Position numbers and translations under genes: made by a program. The notes beneath the pieces were generated by a model. That model did no database searches. It was given only the letters and a program-made list of their open reading frames with translations, and was not told where the DNA came from. DNA of 64,000 nucleotides from Agelas oroides (Eukaryota > Porifera > Demospongiae > Agelasida > Agelasidae): the NCBI GenBank assembly GCA_949130485.1, contig OX422187.1, positions 10,132,205-10,196,204 on the forward strand. Direction: 5' to 3'. Positions 10,440-21,200 of this stretch are shown here, one piece after another (position 1 is the stretch's first letter; each line of letters starts with the position of its first letter).

Positions 10440-10831
10440 CAAGAGAGCATGAAATATGTGTCTCTTTGTACAAATGAGTATACTTTAATACGTGACAATT
10501 ACATATTTCATTGTCATGGAACACACCACATCACTAAAACGTTATAGGAATGTTAGACCCATGGAGTAAAATCTGTGACTAGTTTTGCATCATCACTGCT
10601 GTCCATGTTTGCTAAGTTTCTGGAATTTCTATCAGGACATGCGATCTTGCAAGTGAAATTCATCTCTTGAGTGCAAAAGAAAAACAAAAGCTGAGTATTG
10701 CATGTTTAGTTCCATGCATGCTTACAAATACTCCATACAATTAGCTACAATGACTTAGCCAGCTACACTATAATATTATGGGTCGATCTCAACTACACTA
10801 ACATGCCTATATTGCACAATGCTACATATAC

Positions 10832-10880
10832 ATCCATGGCTGCCAACTTAGAATCATACATTTTGCACCTTGCAGCAGGT
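10832..10880 (+). repeat. 49-bp direct repeat, copy 1
   Basis: Starts ATCCATGGCTGCCAACTTAG and ends GCAGCAGGT. It matches 11588-11636 except for A/G at one position. Confidence 0.85.
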
Positions 10881-11587
10881 AACTAACTAACCTACTGTAA
10901 CAATGTAATAGTGAGATGGTAGTAGTACAACTAGGTACTACTTGTTGCTACTTAAAACAGCTCTAAGTCATACCTCGACTTTATGTTCCCGCTCACCTGA
11001 GAATTTAGTGCTGCAGTTTAGCTATACCTGTATAGTTTTCAGCGTATATAGGCAGCACACAAACACAACGTTACACATGCATGCACACCCTTACACCACA
11101 CACATACAGGCTTACCCTGTAGGAATTTGCTATAGTGAACAAGTATACAATCACTCCAGAAATTGAAACTGTAACTAAGTAAGTATTGTATAACCAGAAA
11201 ACTATAAACTCAAAATTATTTGCTATACCGGGTATGACTACTGCACAATGGAAAGCCGGCCAGCTGATATTACATTGATGCTGTTTGTTAGTGTAATTTA
11301 AAGACTGTAGATCCTTGCTGATATTAGGGTACACCCTCTCGCCTATGTTATATGTATGAGAGTAGCTTGGGATACAAGCTTGGTCATTTTTTGAAGACAG
11401 GCTGGTCAAACTGCATGATCATCACAGCTACACGATGGCAAAAACAAATCTAATGGCTATCGATTTTATAGATGACTGTCACACAAGGCTATGGCTAGCT
11501 GAAAACCTCTAGTTAATACACTGTGAAATCCAGTGAAGATGGCCAAGGAGAGCAGTCAATCGGTTTGATTACGTCATGTTGTTTCTT

Positions 11588-11636
11588 ATCCATGGCTGCC
11601 GACTTAGAATCATACATTTTGCACCTTGCAGCAGGT
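11588..11636 (+). repeat. 49-bp direct repeat, copy 2
   Basis: Second copy of the 49-base unit, 756 bases downstream of the first. Confidence 0.85.
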
Positions 11637-11967
11637 TATCAGGCTGAGCTCTGATCTGGATGTGACAATATTCATTGCAATTATTTCATTGCAATTATTT
11701 CACTGCATGCTCGAGTACCACCCCTTTTACCGAAGCACCACCCCATTTGGGAGAGCGCACGATCGCAGAGAGCCAAAGGCCACGGCTGCTACCTCCTTGC
11801 AATCTCGTACACTTTGGTTAAAATCTTTGGAAACCTTGACTGAAATCTCGTTTTAAATCTGCAATGCAGTGATCAGCCTCTCGCTGCGAGCCCCCACGGT
11901 TTTGGCATGAATGAAGCAGTGATGCACCTGAAAACGCCGGAGAGTGACAGAAGATATACTTTTCGAC

Positions 11968-12939
11968 ATGACAGCTAATATCTCCCACAAGTTGAAAGCA
12001 TTGTTCCTTTTGTCAGTCATAGTTTTATTGATAGTAGTTTGGTCAGCAAGCAAAGGCCCTCTGCTCCAAAATACAACTGTTGCCACGCCTTTCCTCAATA
12101 AGTCAACAGGACCGTGGACAAAGAAAGTGCAACTGTGTATAATGTTCAACTTAAAGAATATGTCCCCAAACAAGCAGGTGATATACCTTCTGTTGTCACA
12201 CTACAGTTATTTCTTCAATCACATTATGCTTTTGTTTGATGGAGAGTGGAATGAAAAGCCTGACTACTTACCAAAGAACATCACATTTTCTGGTTGCAAG
12301 TCTATAAGTGGATGGTATCAGCACTATTGCTTGCGTATCTGCTTAAATGAGACTTGGGATGAAGATGGTGAGCCAGAGGGCTACCTATACATTGCAGACG
12401 ATATGTTTGTCAACCTCACCAAGATGAGTTTGCTACCACTGTCAAAAGTGTGGTGCATCGGAGCAGCTAATATTAACTACACTGCTAGAGCATCTCTAGG
12501 AAATAGTTGGAATTGGGGCCGAGCTCTGAGACCTTTGGAAACTGTAGTAAAGAATCTTCCAGCAAAATGGAAACAGGTACTTGTCAAGTATGCTGGTTTT
12601 CCGAATGGTCTTCCTGCAAGAGCAATATCTGACATTATATATATACCGCACTGGTTAGCAGGAAATATAACAGACGGCATAAATTATGTGGTTAAGACAG
12701 CTCATTTGATCAACGAAGTTGCTCTTCCTCTGGTAGTCAATATCGTAGCTCCAACTGATCAAGTGCACTTTAAATATGGATACCTGTGGGGGAGAGACAG
12801 AAACGTAGATATGATTAAGAAGACAGCAAGAAGAGCTCACTTTGTTCATCCCATCAAACTAAGCTCTAGACGTCAATTTGATCTATGGGAGTCATTCATG
12901 GAACAGGTGAAAGCTGCTGCTAATGGAACTAGCCCTTAG
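11968..12939 (+). CDS. single-exon type II membrane protein, glycosyltransferase-like
   Basis: 323 residues from the ATG at 11968. A GTG 24 bases upstream also keeps the frame, but the duplicate copy starts at the equivalent ATG. A hydrophobic segment at residues 11-25, close to the N-terminus with Lys before it, is a signal anchor. The rest is lumenal in character, with at least seven N-x-S/T sequons (for example at 35, 104, 127, 149, 170, 233 and 319). The block EGYLYIADDMFVNLT has Asp144-Asp145 in the hydrophobic setting typical of DxD-type, metal- and sugar-nucleotide-binding motifs of Golgi glycosyltransferases. I cannot assign a CAZy family, so function is inferred from topology and this motif only. 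A near-identical, broken copy follows at 13471-14479. Confidence 0.75.
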   Translation: MTANISHKLKALFLLSVIVLLIVVWSASKGPLLQNTTVATPFLNKSTGPWTKKVQLCIMFNLKNMSPNKQVIYLLLSHYSYFFNHIMLLFDGEWNEKPDYLPKNITFSGCKSISGWYQHYCLRICLNETWDEDGEPEGYLYIADDMFVNLTKMSLLPLSKVWCIGAANINYTARASLGNSWNWGRALRPLETVVKNLPAKWKQVLVKYAGFPNGLPARAISDIIYIPHWLAGNITDGINYVVKTAHLINEVALPLVVNIVAPTDQVHFKYGYLWGRDRNVDMIKKTARRAHFVHPIKLSSRRQFDLWESFMEQVKAAANGTSP

Positions 12940-13132
12940 CCAACACATGAATAAGGAAATGCATGTGATTACCGCTACAAGCTTAGTCATTTTCTGAAGA
13001 CAGGCTGGTCAAACCGATCATCAGTACCCATATTGATAATAGGTATTAATATTATGACTTGTTTTGGTCACATGAAGTGTTTGTAATTTTGATGATACAT
13101 TGTTACAGTGATATGTGTTTCCCCGGGGAATA

Positions 13133-13167
<35 letters not shown>

Positions 13168-13470
13168 AACACAATTCCCTAGTTGACAACTTTAGCGTCA
13201 GTGATATATGTTTTCCAGGGTTAAATGTTCTCCCATGATAAAGGTAAGAAAATAGCTATCTCAAGACAGTAACTTATGGTCAATTATCGCCCCCAGAAAT
13301 TCCTGGGCCTATTAGCACCAACTCAATATGCGAGAGTCACCAGACTCTCTCCCGTTTTTCATGTGAGAGTCTGGCTACGCGAGACTATTCCGTGTCCACG
13401 GATTTCTGGTAATGTTGGCGTGACCGAAGACACCAAAAAGTGATTGCAGATCTGTTAGCTACTTGTCGAC
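12940..13470. other. spacer between the tandem copies, with a poly-C run
   Basis: Contains about 28 consecutive C at 13138-13166, the repeat segment at about 12976-13020, and a fold-back motif at about 13330-13385 (GAGAGTC...GTGAGAGTCTGGCTAC). No gene. Confidence 0.5.
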
Positions 13471-14479
13471 ATGACAGCTAATACTTCCTACAAGTTGAAA
13501 GCATTGTTCTTTTTGTCGGTCACACCGGTTTTCTTAATTGTAGTATGGTTAGCAAGCAAAGATCCCTGCTGTCGACATACAGTTATTGCCAAGCCTTGGG
13601 TCACAAGGTATGAATCAGACTTGAATAAGTCAACTGGACCTCAGTTCATGTGGACAAAGAAAGTGCAACTGTGTATAATGTTTAACTTAAAGAATATGTC
13701 CCCAAACAAGCAAGTGATATACCTTATGTTGTCACACTACAGTTACTTCTTCAATCACATTATGCTTTTGTTTGATGGAGAGTGGAATGAAAAGCCTGAC
13801 TACCTACCAAAGAACATCAAATTTTCTGGTTGCAAGTCTACAAATGGATGGTATCAGCACTGTTGCTTGCGTATCTGCTTAAATGAGACTTGGGATGAAG
13901 ATGATGAGCCAGAGGGCTACCTTACATTGCAGACGATATGTTTGTCAACCTCACCAAGATGAGTTTGCTACCACTGTCAAAAGTGTGGTACATCGGAGCA
14001 GCTAATATTAACTACACTGCTAGAGCATCTCTAGGAAATAGTTGGCATTGGGGCCGAGCTCTGAAACCTTTGGAAACTGTAGTAAAGAATCTTCCAGCAA
14101 AATGGAAACAGGTACTTGTCAAGTATGCTGGTTTTCCGAATGGTCTTCCCGCAAGAGCAATATCTGACATTATATATATACCGCACTGGTTAGCAGGAAA
14201 TATAACAGACGGCATAAATTATGTGGTTAAGACAGCTCATTTGATCCACGAAGTTGCTCTTCCTCTCGTAGTCAATATCGTAGCTCCAACTGATCAAGTG
14301 CACTTAAATATGGATACCTGTGGGGGAGAGGCAGAAACGTAGATATGATTAAGAAGACAGCAAGAAGAGCTCACTTTGTTCATCCCATCAAACTAAGCTC
14401 TAGACGTCAAGTTGATCTATGGAAATCATTCATGGAACAGGTGAAAGCTGCTGCTAATGGAACACATCCTCAAGATTAG
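13471..14479 (+). pseudogene. tandem duplicate of the type II membrane protein gene, two frameshifts
   Basis: It follows the 11968-12939 gene almost base for base. Two single-base deletions break it: at about 13921 (GGCTACCTTACATT against GGCTACCTATACATT), within the Asp-Asp motif codons, and at about 14305 (GTGCACTTAAATATG against GTGCACTTTAAATATG). Three frames therefore cover 13471-13962, 13938-14342 and about 14305-14479. The final frame would end at a TAG at 14477-14479, three codons later than the parent. The copy keeps about a dozen residues near position 40 that the intact gene lacks, so the intact gene carries its own deletion relative to the ancestor. Probably a recent pseudogene, unless both indels are sequencing errors. 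Confidence 0.85.
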
Positions 14480-14823
14480 CACCATGCAGTTCAACAAGGA
14501 AGGCATTGTGATTTATAGCATTCCAAAGATTATAGATATATATAACTGCAAAAAAGCAAGCACATGTTTTACAAATATATATTTTTTGCCCCCCCCCCTC
14601 CCCCCCACCCCACCCTTCCTCAATTGTTTCATAACTTTATTGTGACATAATAAGCACCTCCTGCACCTTTCCAGCTTACCATTATTGTATATTGTGTTGT
14701 TGTTTTTTTGTATATGGAACTCACATAAGTATAATATTGCACTTTTCCAACTCCATCCCGTATATATCTGTCTTTTATCTTTATTCTCTTATAGTCCATA
14801 CATGTAACTACCTTACCCTACTG

Positions 14824-14945
14824 TGGAGGTAGAATGGGGATGGGGAGGGGGAAGAGAGAGGGGAGAGGAAAAGGGAGGGAGGACAGGGTGAAGGAGGAAA
14901 GGAGAGAAGGGCAGGGGAAGGGAGGAGAGCGGGGGAAGAAAGGTG
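14824..14945 (+). repeat. polypurine (G/A) tract
   Basis: About 120 bases almost entirely G and A on the plus strand, with many GGGG and GGGA blocks. Such tracts can form triplex or G-quadruplex structures. Confidence 0.85.
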
Positions 14946-15177
14946 TGGTTGTGTAGATCGATTGCATTGGTTGAGGTGGTGACGTCCATGAAGGGAAAGA
15001 GAAGTGCTGGGGTATGTATGGTTCGGACTTGACATGGTTCTACAGTAGTTCGATATGGAGTAGTGGTGTGAGGATGATGTTGCTTTGTTTTGTGGTATAG
15101 TAGGTATGCAACATTCAGTAGAGAGGTTTGGAGATAGTCATGCATGTGTTTTGATAAACTCTGGTCCTATAGCTAGG

Positions 15178-15590
15178 GATTGACAAAATGTTTTTACCAT
15201 TATTCTATTCTATTATTCCTCCAAATTTTACCTATTATTCTCACTAACCTTACCCATTATTCTCAATAAAAATCAAAAATTTTTTAGATAATCTTTACAA
15301 AACACAATAATTGTACTGCAACATTACTGACAAGGAAACATACTCTTCAAGGGAACACCTTTGTCAGTGTGAAAATGAATTTTCTAACAGAAAAAACCCT
15401 CTCCACTGCTGCAGACAACGGCTGAACCAATAAAACAATGAGTACTATTACATGCAGGAAGTATTATACTGTTTCAAGGAAGTATTCAGCTCATAATTAC
15501 ATATTTTCCCAAATTCCCACCTATTATTCTACAACTGAATCTACATACCTATTATTCTAAAAATTATGCTAGCATATTTTGTCAATGCCT
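15178..15590. mobile_element. AT-rich MITE with short terminal inverted repeats
   Basis: Begins GGATTGACAAAATGTTTTTA and ends with the inverse ATATTTTGTCAATGCC. Inside are repeated TATTATTCT motifs (15211, 15234, 15258, 15522, 15552) and no coding capacity. The target duplication is not clear. Confidence 0.55.
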
Positions 15591-16153
15591 ACCTGTAGCT
15601 GGTTGAAGTATAGAGGAGTGACTTATAGCTACTCAGTCACAGACGTTTAATCTGCGGCTGGAATCATGCTTTCTTTTTGGTTGTGTTGTGCAATTAGTCT
15701 CCACTATTAAACTTATATATGTACATGCACAGCATTTGCAACATCCATAGGAAGGTTAGTTCCTTATTGAACCTGCATTTCAACAGACAGGTTTTCTATA
15801 CATAGCCTCATAGCCATATAAGGATGTGGAGAGCCTGGGAACGAGTGTAGATCTTGTCTGGAAGAGTGCTAACTACTATAGCTATCACATGCCCCGTTTC
15901 ATGCTCAGCTGCAGAGCTCTTGGCTGCTGCTAAAGTGGAAAACACATTGACAGAAAAAACGATTTTGATATCATCATCATCAAGCTCTACATGTACAAAT
16001 AAAGAATTAAATGTACTCCAGAGTTCCTAGTCAGTAAGTCAACAGAAATATACAACCATTTCTAAGCATGTAGTATATAGTCACTAAGTTATAGCATTCG
16101 TGCATCATAAACTATAGTTCCTTCTTACTTTACGGTTCAGCTGTGAGTACTGG

Positions 16154-16815
16154 TCAAACTGGTGACGCTGCAGTGTGAAGAGAAGTATCGCTAAGCAATG
16201 TTAGTGGCCCTTGTTATTCAAGACTGGTAGCTATACACCTGCATGCACACATAGCTATCATGATATCTACTATGCATGGTTTCAACATGCAATATATGTA
16301 GCATACCTGTAGTGTTACCACTGCATTCACATCTGCACTTTGAGCCGTCACAAGTCAGGGTGTAGTCAGGATTGCAGCTGCACCCACATGCACGTATGTC
16401 CACAACCCCACCACACTGGCACCACACCCACTTGTTAACCTGGTCACTCTGGTAGTTGCAACCAGATGGACATGAGCAGCCACCAGGTGCATCAGGCTTT
16501 GTAGGAAGATGAGGAGCATCAGTTTATAATGTAAATCAAGCAAGGAAACCATTACCCCATGTATTAGACACATTTACCCCCTTCATTAGACGCATTCCTT
16601 TGCTGTACATCATACAAGAAAACCAAACATTATTCCATGCATCTGTTGTATATGATGCAAGAAAATCATTACCCCATGCATCGGAACATTATATGTCATG
16701 CAAGGAAAGCCATTTTTCAATGCATGCATAAGAAGCATTTTCTCACCAAAATTGCTTGAACACAGAATAAGATTCCCACCAGCAAACAAATTCCCAGCAA
16801 AAGTTTTTGGTTCAT
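16154..16815 (-). CDS. small secreted 12-cysteine protein, three exons
   Basis: Exons on the minus strand are 16815-16747, 16496-16307 and 16167-16154. Junctions: TTG|GTGAGA, then CTACAAAG|CCTGAT (phase 0), then ACTACAG|GTATGC with CACTGCAG|CGTCAC (phase 1), with a TGA at 16156-16154. The product is 90 residues: a 23-residue signal peptide (MNQKLLLGICLLVGILFCVQ...), then a 67-residue chain with 12 cysteines in a pattern of C-x-C, C-x-C, C-x-C-x-C and C-x-C-x-C clusters, ending shortly after CRCECSGNTT. A TATA box sits 78 bases upstream of the ATG. I do not recognise the family. Even cysteine number and a signal peptide suggest an extracellular disulfide-rich protein, for example matrix, defence or regulatory. 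No function can be assigned. Confidence 0.72.
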
Positions 16816-16890
16816 CTTGGCTGCAAAATGTGTTGTACTGAAGAGCAGTAGTTTCATGGATGGCAGTATGATCTCATGGCCCTCTCTTCT

Positions 16891-16900
16891 GCTTTTATAG
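16891..16900 (-). promoter_or_regulatory. TATA box of the 12-cysteine protein gene
   Basis: On the minus strand this reads CTATAAAAGC. It lies 78 bases before the ATG at 16815, leaving room for a start site near 16865 and a 5' UTR of about 50 bases. Confidence 0.6.
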
Positions 16901-16930
16901 CACCTGGCTGAAGCCTGACTCAAACTAAAG

Positions 16931-17170
16931 CCAGACAACCAGTTGGCAATTACCAATGAGATAAGCTATATACATGTTTTTCGTTCAGAATGAGATTTGC
17001 ATCCTCATACACAGGCTGGTGCCAAACTCAAGCTTAGATGAGAATGAGATTTATGTCTTCATACCCAGGCTCACCCCCGCTTAGGTCAGACCATCAATTG
17101 GCAATTACCGATGGCATAAGCTATACATGTTTTCCATTCAGAATACGATTTGTATCCTTGTACCCAGGCT
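16931..17170 (+). repeat. diverged tandem duplication, period about 155 bp
   Basis: The segment at 16931-17016 (TTGGCAATTACC, ATAAGCTATA, ACATGTTTT, CATTCAGAAT-like blocks) recurs at about 17085-17170 with substitutions. More diverged CCCAGGCTCACCCCC pieces continue to about 17300. It lies in the intergenic space between divergent genes. Confidence 0.6.
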
Positions 17171-18291
17171 CTCCCCCAAGCTGCTTGCAAACTCAAGCTT
17201 AGATCAGACAACCAACATATAATTAGCTATGAAATTATTACTTATATCAACAGAATAGGAATAACATTATGTTTTCACACCCTGGCTCACCCCCAAGTTT
17301 TTGTCTCAGGAAATGGAATGTTAACAAGTTATAGGAAAGAACAATCAACTTATTATGTATACTGTGCTTTGGCTAAGGCATCTTTGTATACTGATCTTTG
17401 CATACGTACATGTTGAATTAGAATTCAGGTTTACACCCAAGCCTTTATCTCAATAGCTAATTGTGTTCAGAGTGATGAACCTTCTTAAACATATGAATGT
17501 GTATACTGACCAGGTCCCCACTCTGAACACAATTAGCAGATTCTGAAAGCTTATGAATCAGTGAAGTGCAACCTATTCAATGTTTTGTCTGACCATTGAG
17601 GAATCATCTGCTTTGAAGTGCAACTGATTCTCAACCAGTTTTGTCTACATTGTAATGTATAATGATGTTGACTCTCCCTTTGTCAAACACTGCCACAGGA
17701 GAGATAGCAACACGTAAATTGTAATATCAAGAGCTGCTATTTTCGTATACAATGAAGTCAAGATCGAGCTGCTATTTGTGTATACAATGTCCCCTAGCTT
17801 GCAACAATTTTATATTTTTCAGCCATTTTCACTAGTGTTTGCTGCTATATCATTACATCTTGGAGGTGATCCACACCTTGCCGCAAATTTGTTTACATGT
17901 TTAAGCAATCACTGCATCTCTTCATGTGGACACTACCAATGTAGGCTGCAGCGAATCAGAATCCTACACTTGTTAAGAACAGCCGATTCACAGGCAAGAC
18001 TGAAAGAAAGGTATTTTTGGTCCTAAACAGACCTCAGACAAGCAATCTCTCCGACTCTAATTTTACCTCGGATGCACTGATGCCCCCGACCCCTTAGCTG
18101 CTGCCTGCCTGCTTACACAGCTTGTGAGACCTCGGCCACACCACTTTGAAACAGCGCTTGCCACGGCTTGGCTGTAAAGTAATGGAAGCTTCTGAATACC
18201 TAGGCTTTGCATGGTTCCCGGGGCTAGGTCAAGTACAAAGGTCATTGTCCTTTAATTGCTGTGTAGGCGGAACTAACGAGATTCCGTGCCC
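17171..18291. other. intergenic region upstream of the EEP gene
   Basis: Non-coding. It includes an 18-base inverted repeat (CTAATTGTGTTCAGAGTG at about 17457 and its complement ending at about 17536) and a short direct duplication around GAGCTGCTATTT (17731, 17767). The promoter of the EEP gene should lie in the last few hundred bases; no TATA box is evident. Confidence 0.4.
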
Positions 18292-21200
18292 ATGATGTTA
18301 TGTTTAAATTTGCTGTTAAGCTGGTGGTTGATCCTGTTGATGTTGGCTACTCTACAAGCTACAGATCAGGAGGATGGTAGGTCTTGTACCAGTACTCTAT
18401 CATCACTCCTGGCCTCTAGGTAGTCTCATTCCCAGACTAGCCTCTAGAAACGAGTCCTATCATTGGTCATATGCCTGTCTATTGATGTACTGTACAATTT
18501 CTGGAAGAGGTCATGTACATATATGATAGCATGATTTGGATGGGTAACTTTCCAGTATGGCAGGTTGTCTCCCGAGCCTTTAGACGCAAAATTAAGCCAG
18601 ACTGCTTCCTGTATCAGCTACGTGTGCAGATACTTGGAACAGTTGGCAGTGAAGGGTCTGGCTTGCGAGACTACCCCTGATTGAATAGAGAGGAGAGACT
18701 GTAACCATTAAGCTGTTCAAGGGGTGGTCGGGCCCCTTTTGATGTGTTGTCATTTCTCTGTCTGGAAAAGTTGGGTTGATCCTGTCTAAGCAACATTAAA
18801 TTAAGCAAGTATGGTCTAACTGCCCAATGTTCCATCCTTTTGCAAATACTGTCCCCCCTCTGAAATGTCATTTCCCTACGTCTCACACATACATGCCAGA
18901 TTTCACGTTTCTTTATGGAGGTATTGTTGGTCAGGACTTTGGGACTTCTAGCGAGGATAAAGATGTCTTGCCAGCTGTGGAGGTGAGTGAGTAGCAGACA
19001 TCTCAAGACATTTTGAAGTGAAAAAAAAAACGGACTTGAGATCCAGCCAGGATCTCCAGACATTTTGTTGTTATGAGAGGAAAATGGAGGAAAACGAGCA
19101 AGCCGTCAGTCACTGGAAGTTGAACCCAGGGCTCCTGCCTTGACTCTACCACTAAGCTACAACAACTGGGCAACCACCAGCAATTACAATCCTGTATATA
19201 TACTGCACAGGTGGTACTGAATGTCCCAGTCACACGCCTGGCAGCCACTCAGTCTGGTGCCAAACATCTGATAGATCTCACTGGTCTCTGTGTGTCAATA
19301 ACATTAATGTTGGATGCATGTCCTTTACAATGTCAATGTTGTTAGTTTACCTCTACACATGTTTGTGTTTGTGTTTGTCAAGCTCTAGCTCCTAAGAGCT
19401 TTAGCCCCAAGCACTTTAGTCTTAAAGTTGATCATTTTGGCTCCGATAACAACAGTCTTGTGAACAGCTTAGCATAGTTAGTGAGCATAGTTAGTGAATA
19501 TTATATGAGGCCATTAAAGGCAGAAACTCAAAGACAAATAGCAGGCTTCTATTAGAGTAATGTGTATACCTATGTATCTTCTGTAAATTAAAGCATGCTT
19601 GTATCACACATGGCTTCTAATGGTTCTGATGGGCCAGACTATTATATTAGAAGTACCTTTCATCCTGCAGTGTAGTACAAACAGAGAATGAAGTAACAAA
19701 TTCACTGAGTACGATTTGTTTCAACCATTTTACATCCATTATGAAGATAGAAGGAATCATGTATTTGTATCTATTGTCATTGGTAGACTAATGAGCTGCT
19801 AGTGCCACATGTGCATGTCTCGATAAAAAACAACCTGTTAGCTACTAGGCTACTAAATATAATGTGTATTGCAGACATATGCATGTGCATACAAGTGGTA
19901 GAACAATTTTTGCTGACAGTGACTCACAGCAAATTGTACCTCATATCTATAGCAACGTTCTGTTCTCATTCTCTCTATTAGTTGGCAGTGAGTGTTATTG
20001 AGAGTAGCCTGCATGGCCAGTGTGTGTCTGTTCTTGAGGCTGGAGGTCAACCACTTGTGAAACACCTGAGAAAAACTGTGAGCTAAAATCAATTTAGTCT
20101 AAGAAGGTAAAAATTTTGCAAAAGTAATACACATGGTACATATAGTGCTGTGAAATACTTTTAAATTGCTGTTAGAAGTTTATGACATGAGAGACTGCAA
20201 TACGTGCAAAAGGAGCTAGAATACATTAGTGTGCTATACCATGAATTAAAGTTAATCCAACCATGAATTAAAGTTAACACCATGAATTAAAGTTAATCCA
20301 ACCTCTTTTTTGAGGAGCCGCTAAAATTTATCAGATTGCAGTACTAGATAAGAACTGGATAATGATAACCCTTCAGTCAAAGGCACCTAGCTGAACACTG
20401 TGTAAATATCATTTCTCTTCCATCATATGCAGCGACTCTACTATTCAGATGATGAGGTGAAACCCTCCACATTCCTACAGCACCTGGTAGTTGGCAACAA
20501 AGCATATGTTCAGAGGATACAAATGGTCCTTGGGTTGTTGTATACCTTTGTTTTAGTTCCACCGGGGTGTCCTGAGTTGGAATACAAGTTCACCGTGACA
20601 AGAGACAGGAACAAGCAGTATCACATGTACCAATACACTCACGGCTACATGGGGACGACACAGGAGGGGGATGGATTGAAGGTCAGGCAAAACTGCAAGC
20701 AATTTCAGTCATACAAGCAAACTTCTCAGCATTCGTGTAGACAAACTACTGAGCCATCATGTGTTGAAACTACTGAGCAGTCGTGTAGACAAAGTACTGA
20801 GCAGTCGTGTAGACAAACTTCTGAGGAGTCGTGTGGACAAACTTCTGAGCAGTCGTGTGGACAAACTTCTGAGCAGTCGTGTGGACTAACTACTGAGCAG
20901 TCGTGTAGACAAACTACTGAGCAGTCGTGTGGACAAACTTCTGAGCAGTCGTGTGGACAAAGTACTGAGCAGTCATATGGACAAACTTCTGAGCAGTCGT
21001 GTGGACAAAGTACTGAGCAGTCATATGGACAAACTTCTGAGGAGTCGTGTGGACAAACTTCTGATAGACAGTCGTCTGGGCAATCCTACACTGATCGTAA
21101 CAATATGTTTTCAGTTGCTACATATAATATTTGGAATTTGAACAACCTACCAGGAGAAGTGTATGAGGATCGATTGGAACGGCTTGGCAAGGTAAGTGGA

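Larger units (their letters stand above)
10440..11967. other. intergenic region with dispersed repeat fragments
   Basis: No supported gene; open frames at 10942-11166, 11071-11409 and 11626-11856 have no domain. It contains a 49-base direct repeat at 10832-10880 and 11588-11636 with one mismatch. It also has a segment at about 11375-11420 (GACAGGCTGGTCAAAC) that recurs at about 12976-13020, beyond the next gene. The last 100-150 bases are probably the 5' UTR of the membrane-protein gene. Confidence 0.4.
14480..16153. other. intergenic region rich in simple sequence and a MITE
   Basis: No supported gene. It holds a C-rich run at 14590-14616, a strong polypurine tract (14824-14945), an AT-rich inverted-repeat element (about 15178-15590), and one copy of the CCTGGGAACGAG hairpin motif near 15832. 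The minus-strand frames across 14808-15145 are artefacts of the polypurine tract. Confidence 0.5.

Noticed and set aside
12477..14215. 67-codon minus frames inside both membrane-protein copies
   Set aside because: They are shadows of the plus-strand coding sequence, conserved only because the two copies are duplicates.
14808..15145. Pro/Ser-rich minus-strand frames of 75 and 110 codons
   Set aside because: They are the translation of the polypurine tract's complement and have no recognisable features.
19105..19175. Functional tRNA gene on the minus strand
   Set aside because: A- and B-box-like sequences are present, but the acceptor stem does not pair well and the B box departs from GGTTCGANTCC; a SINE head fits better.
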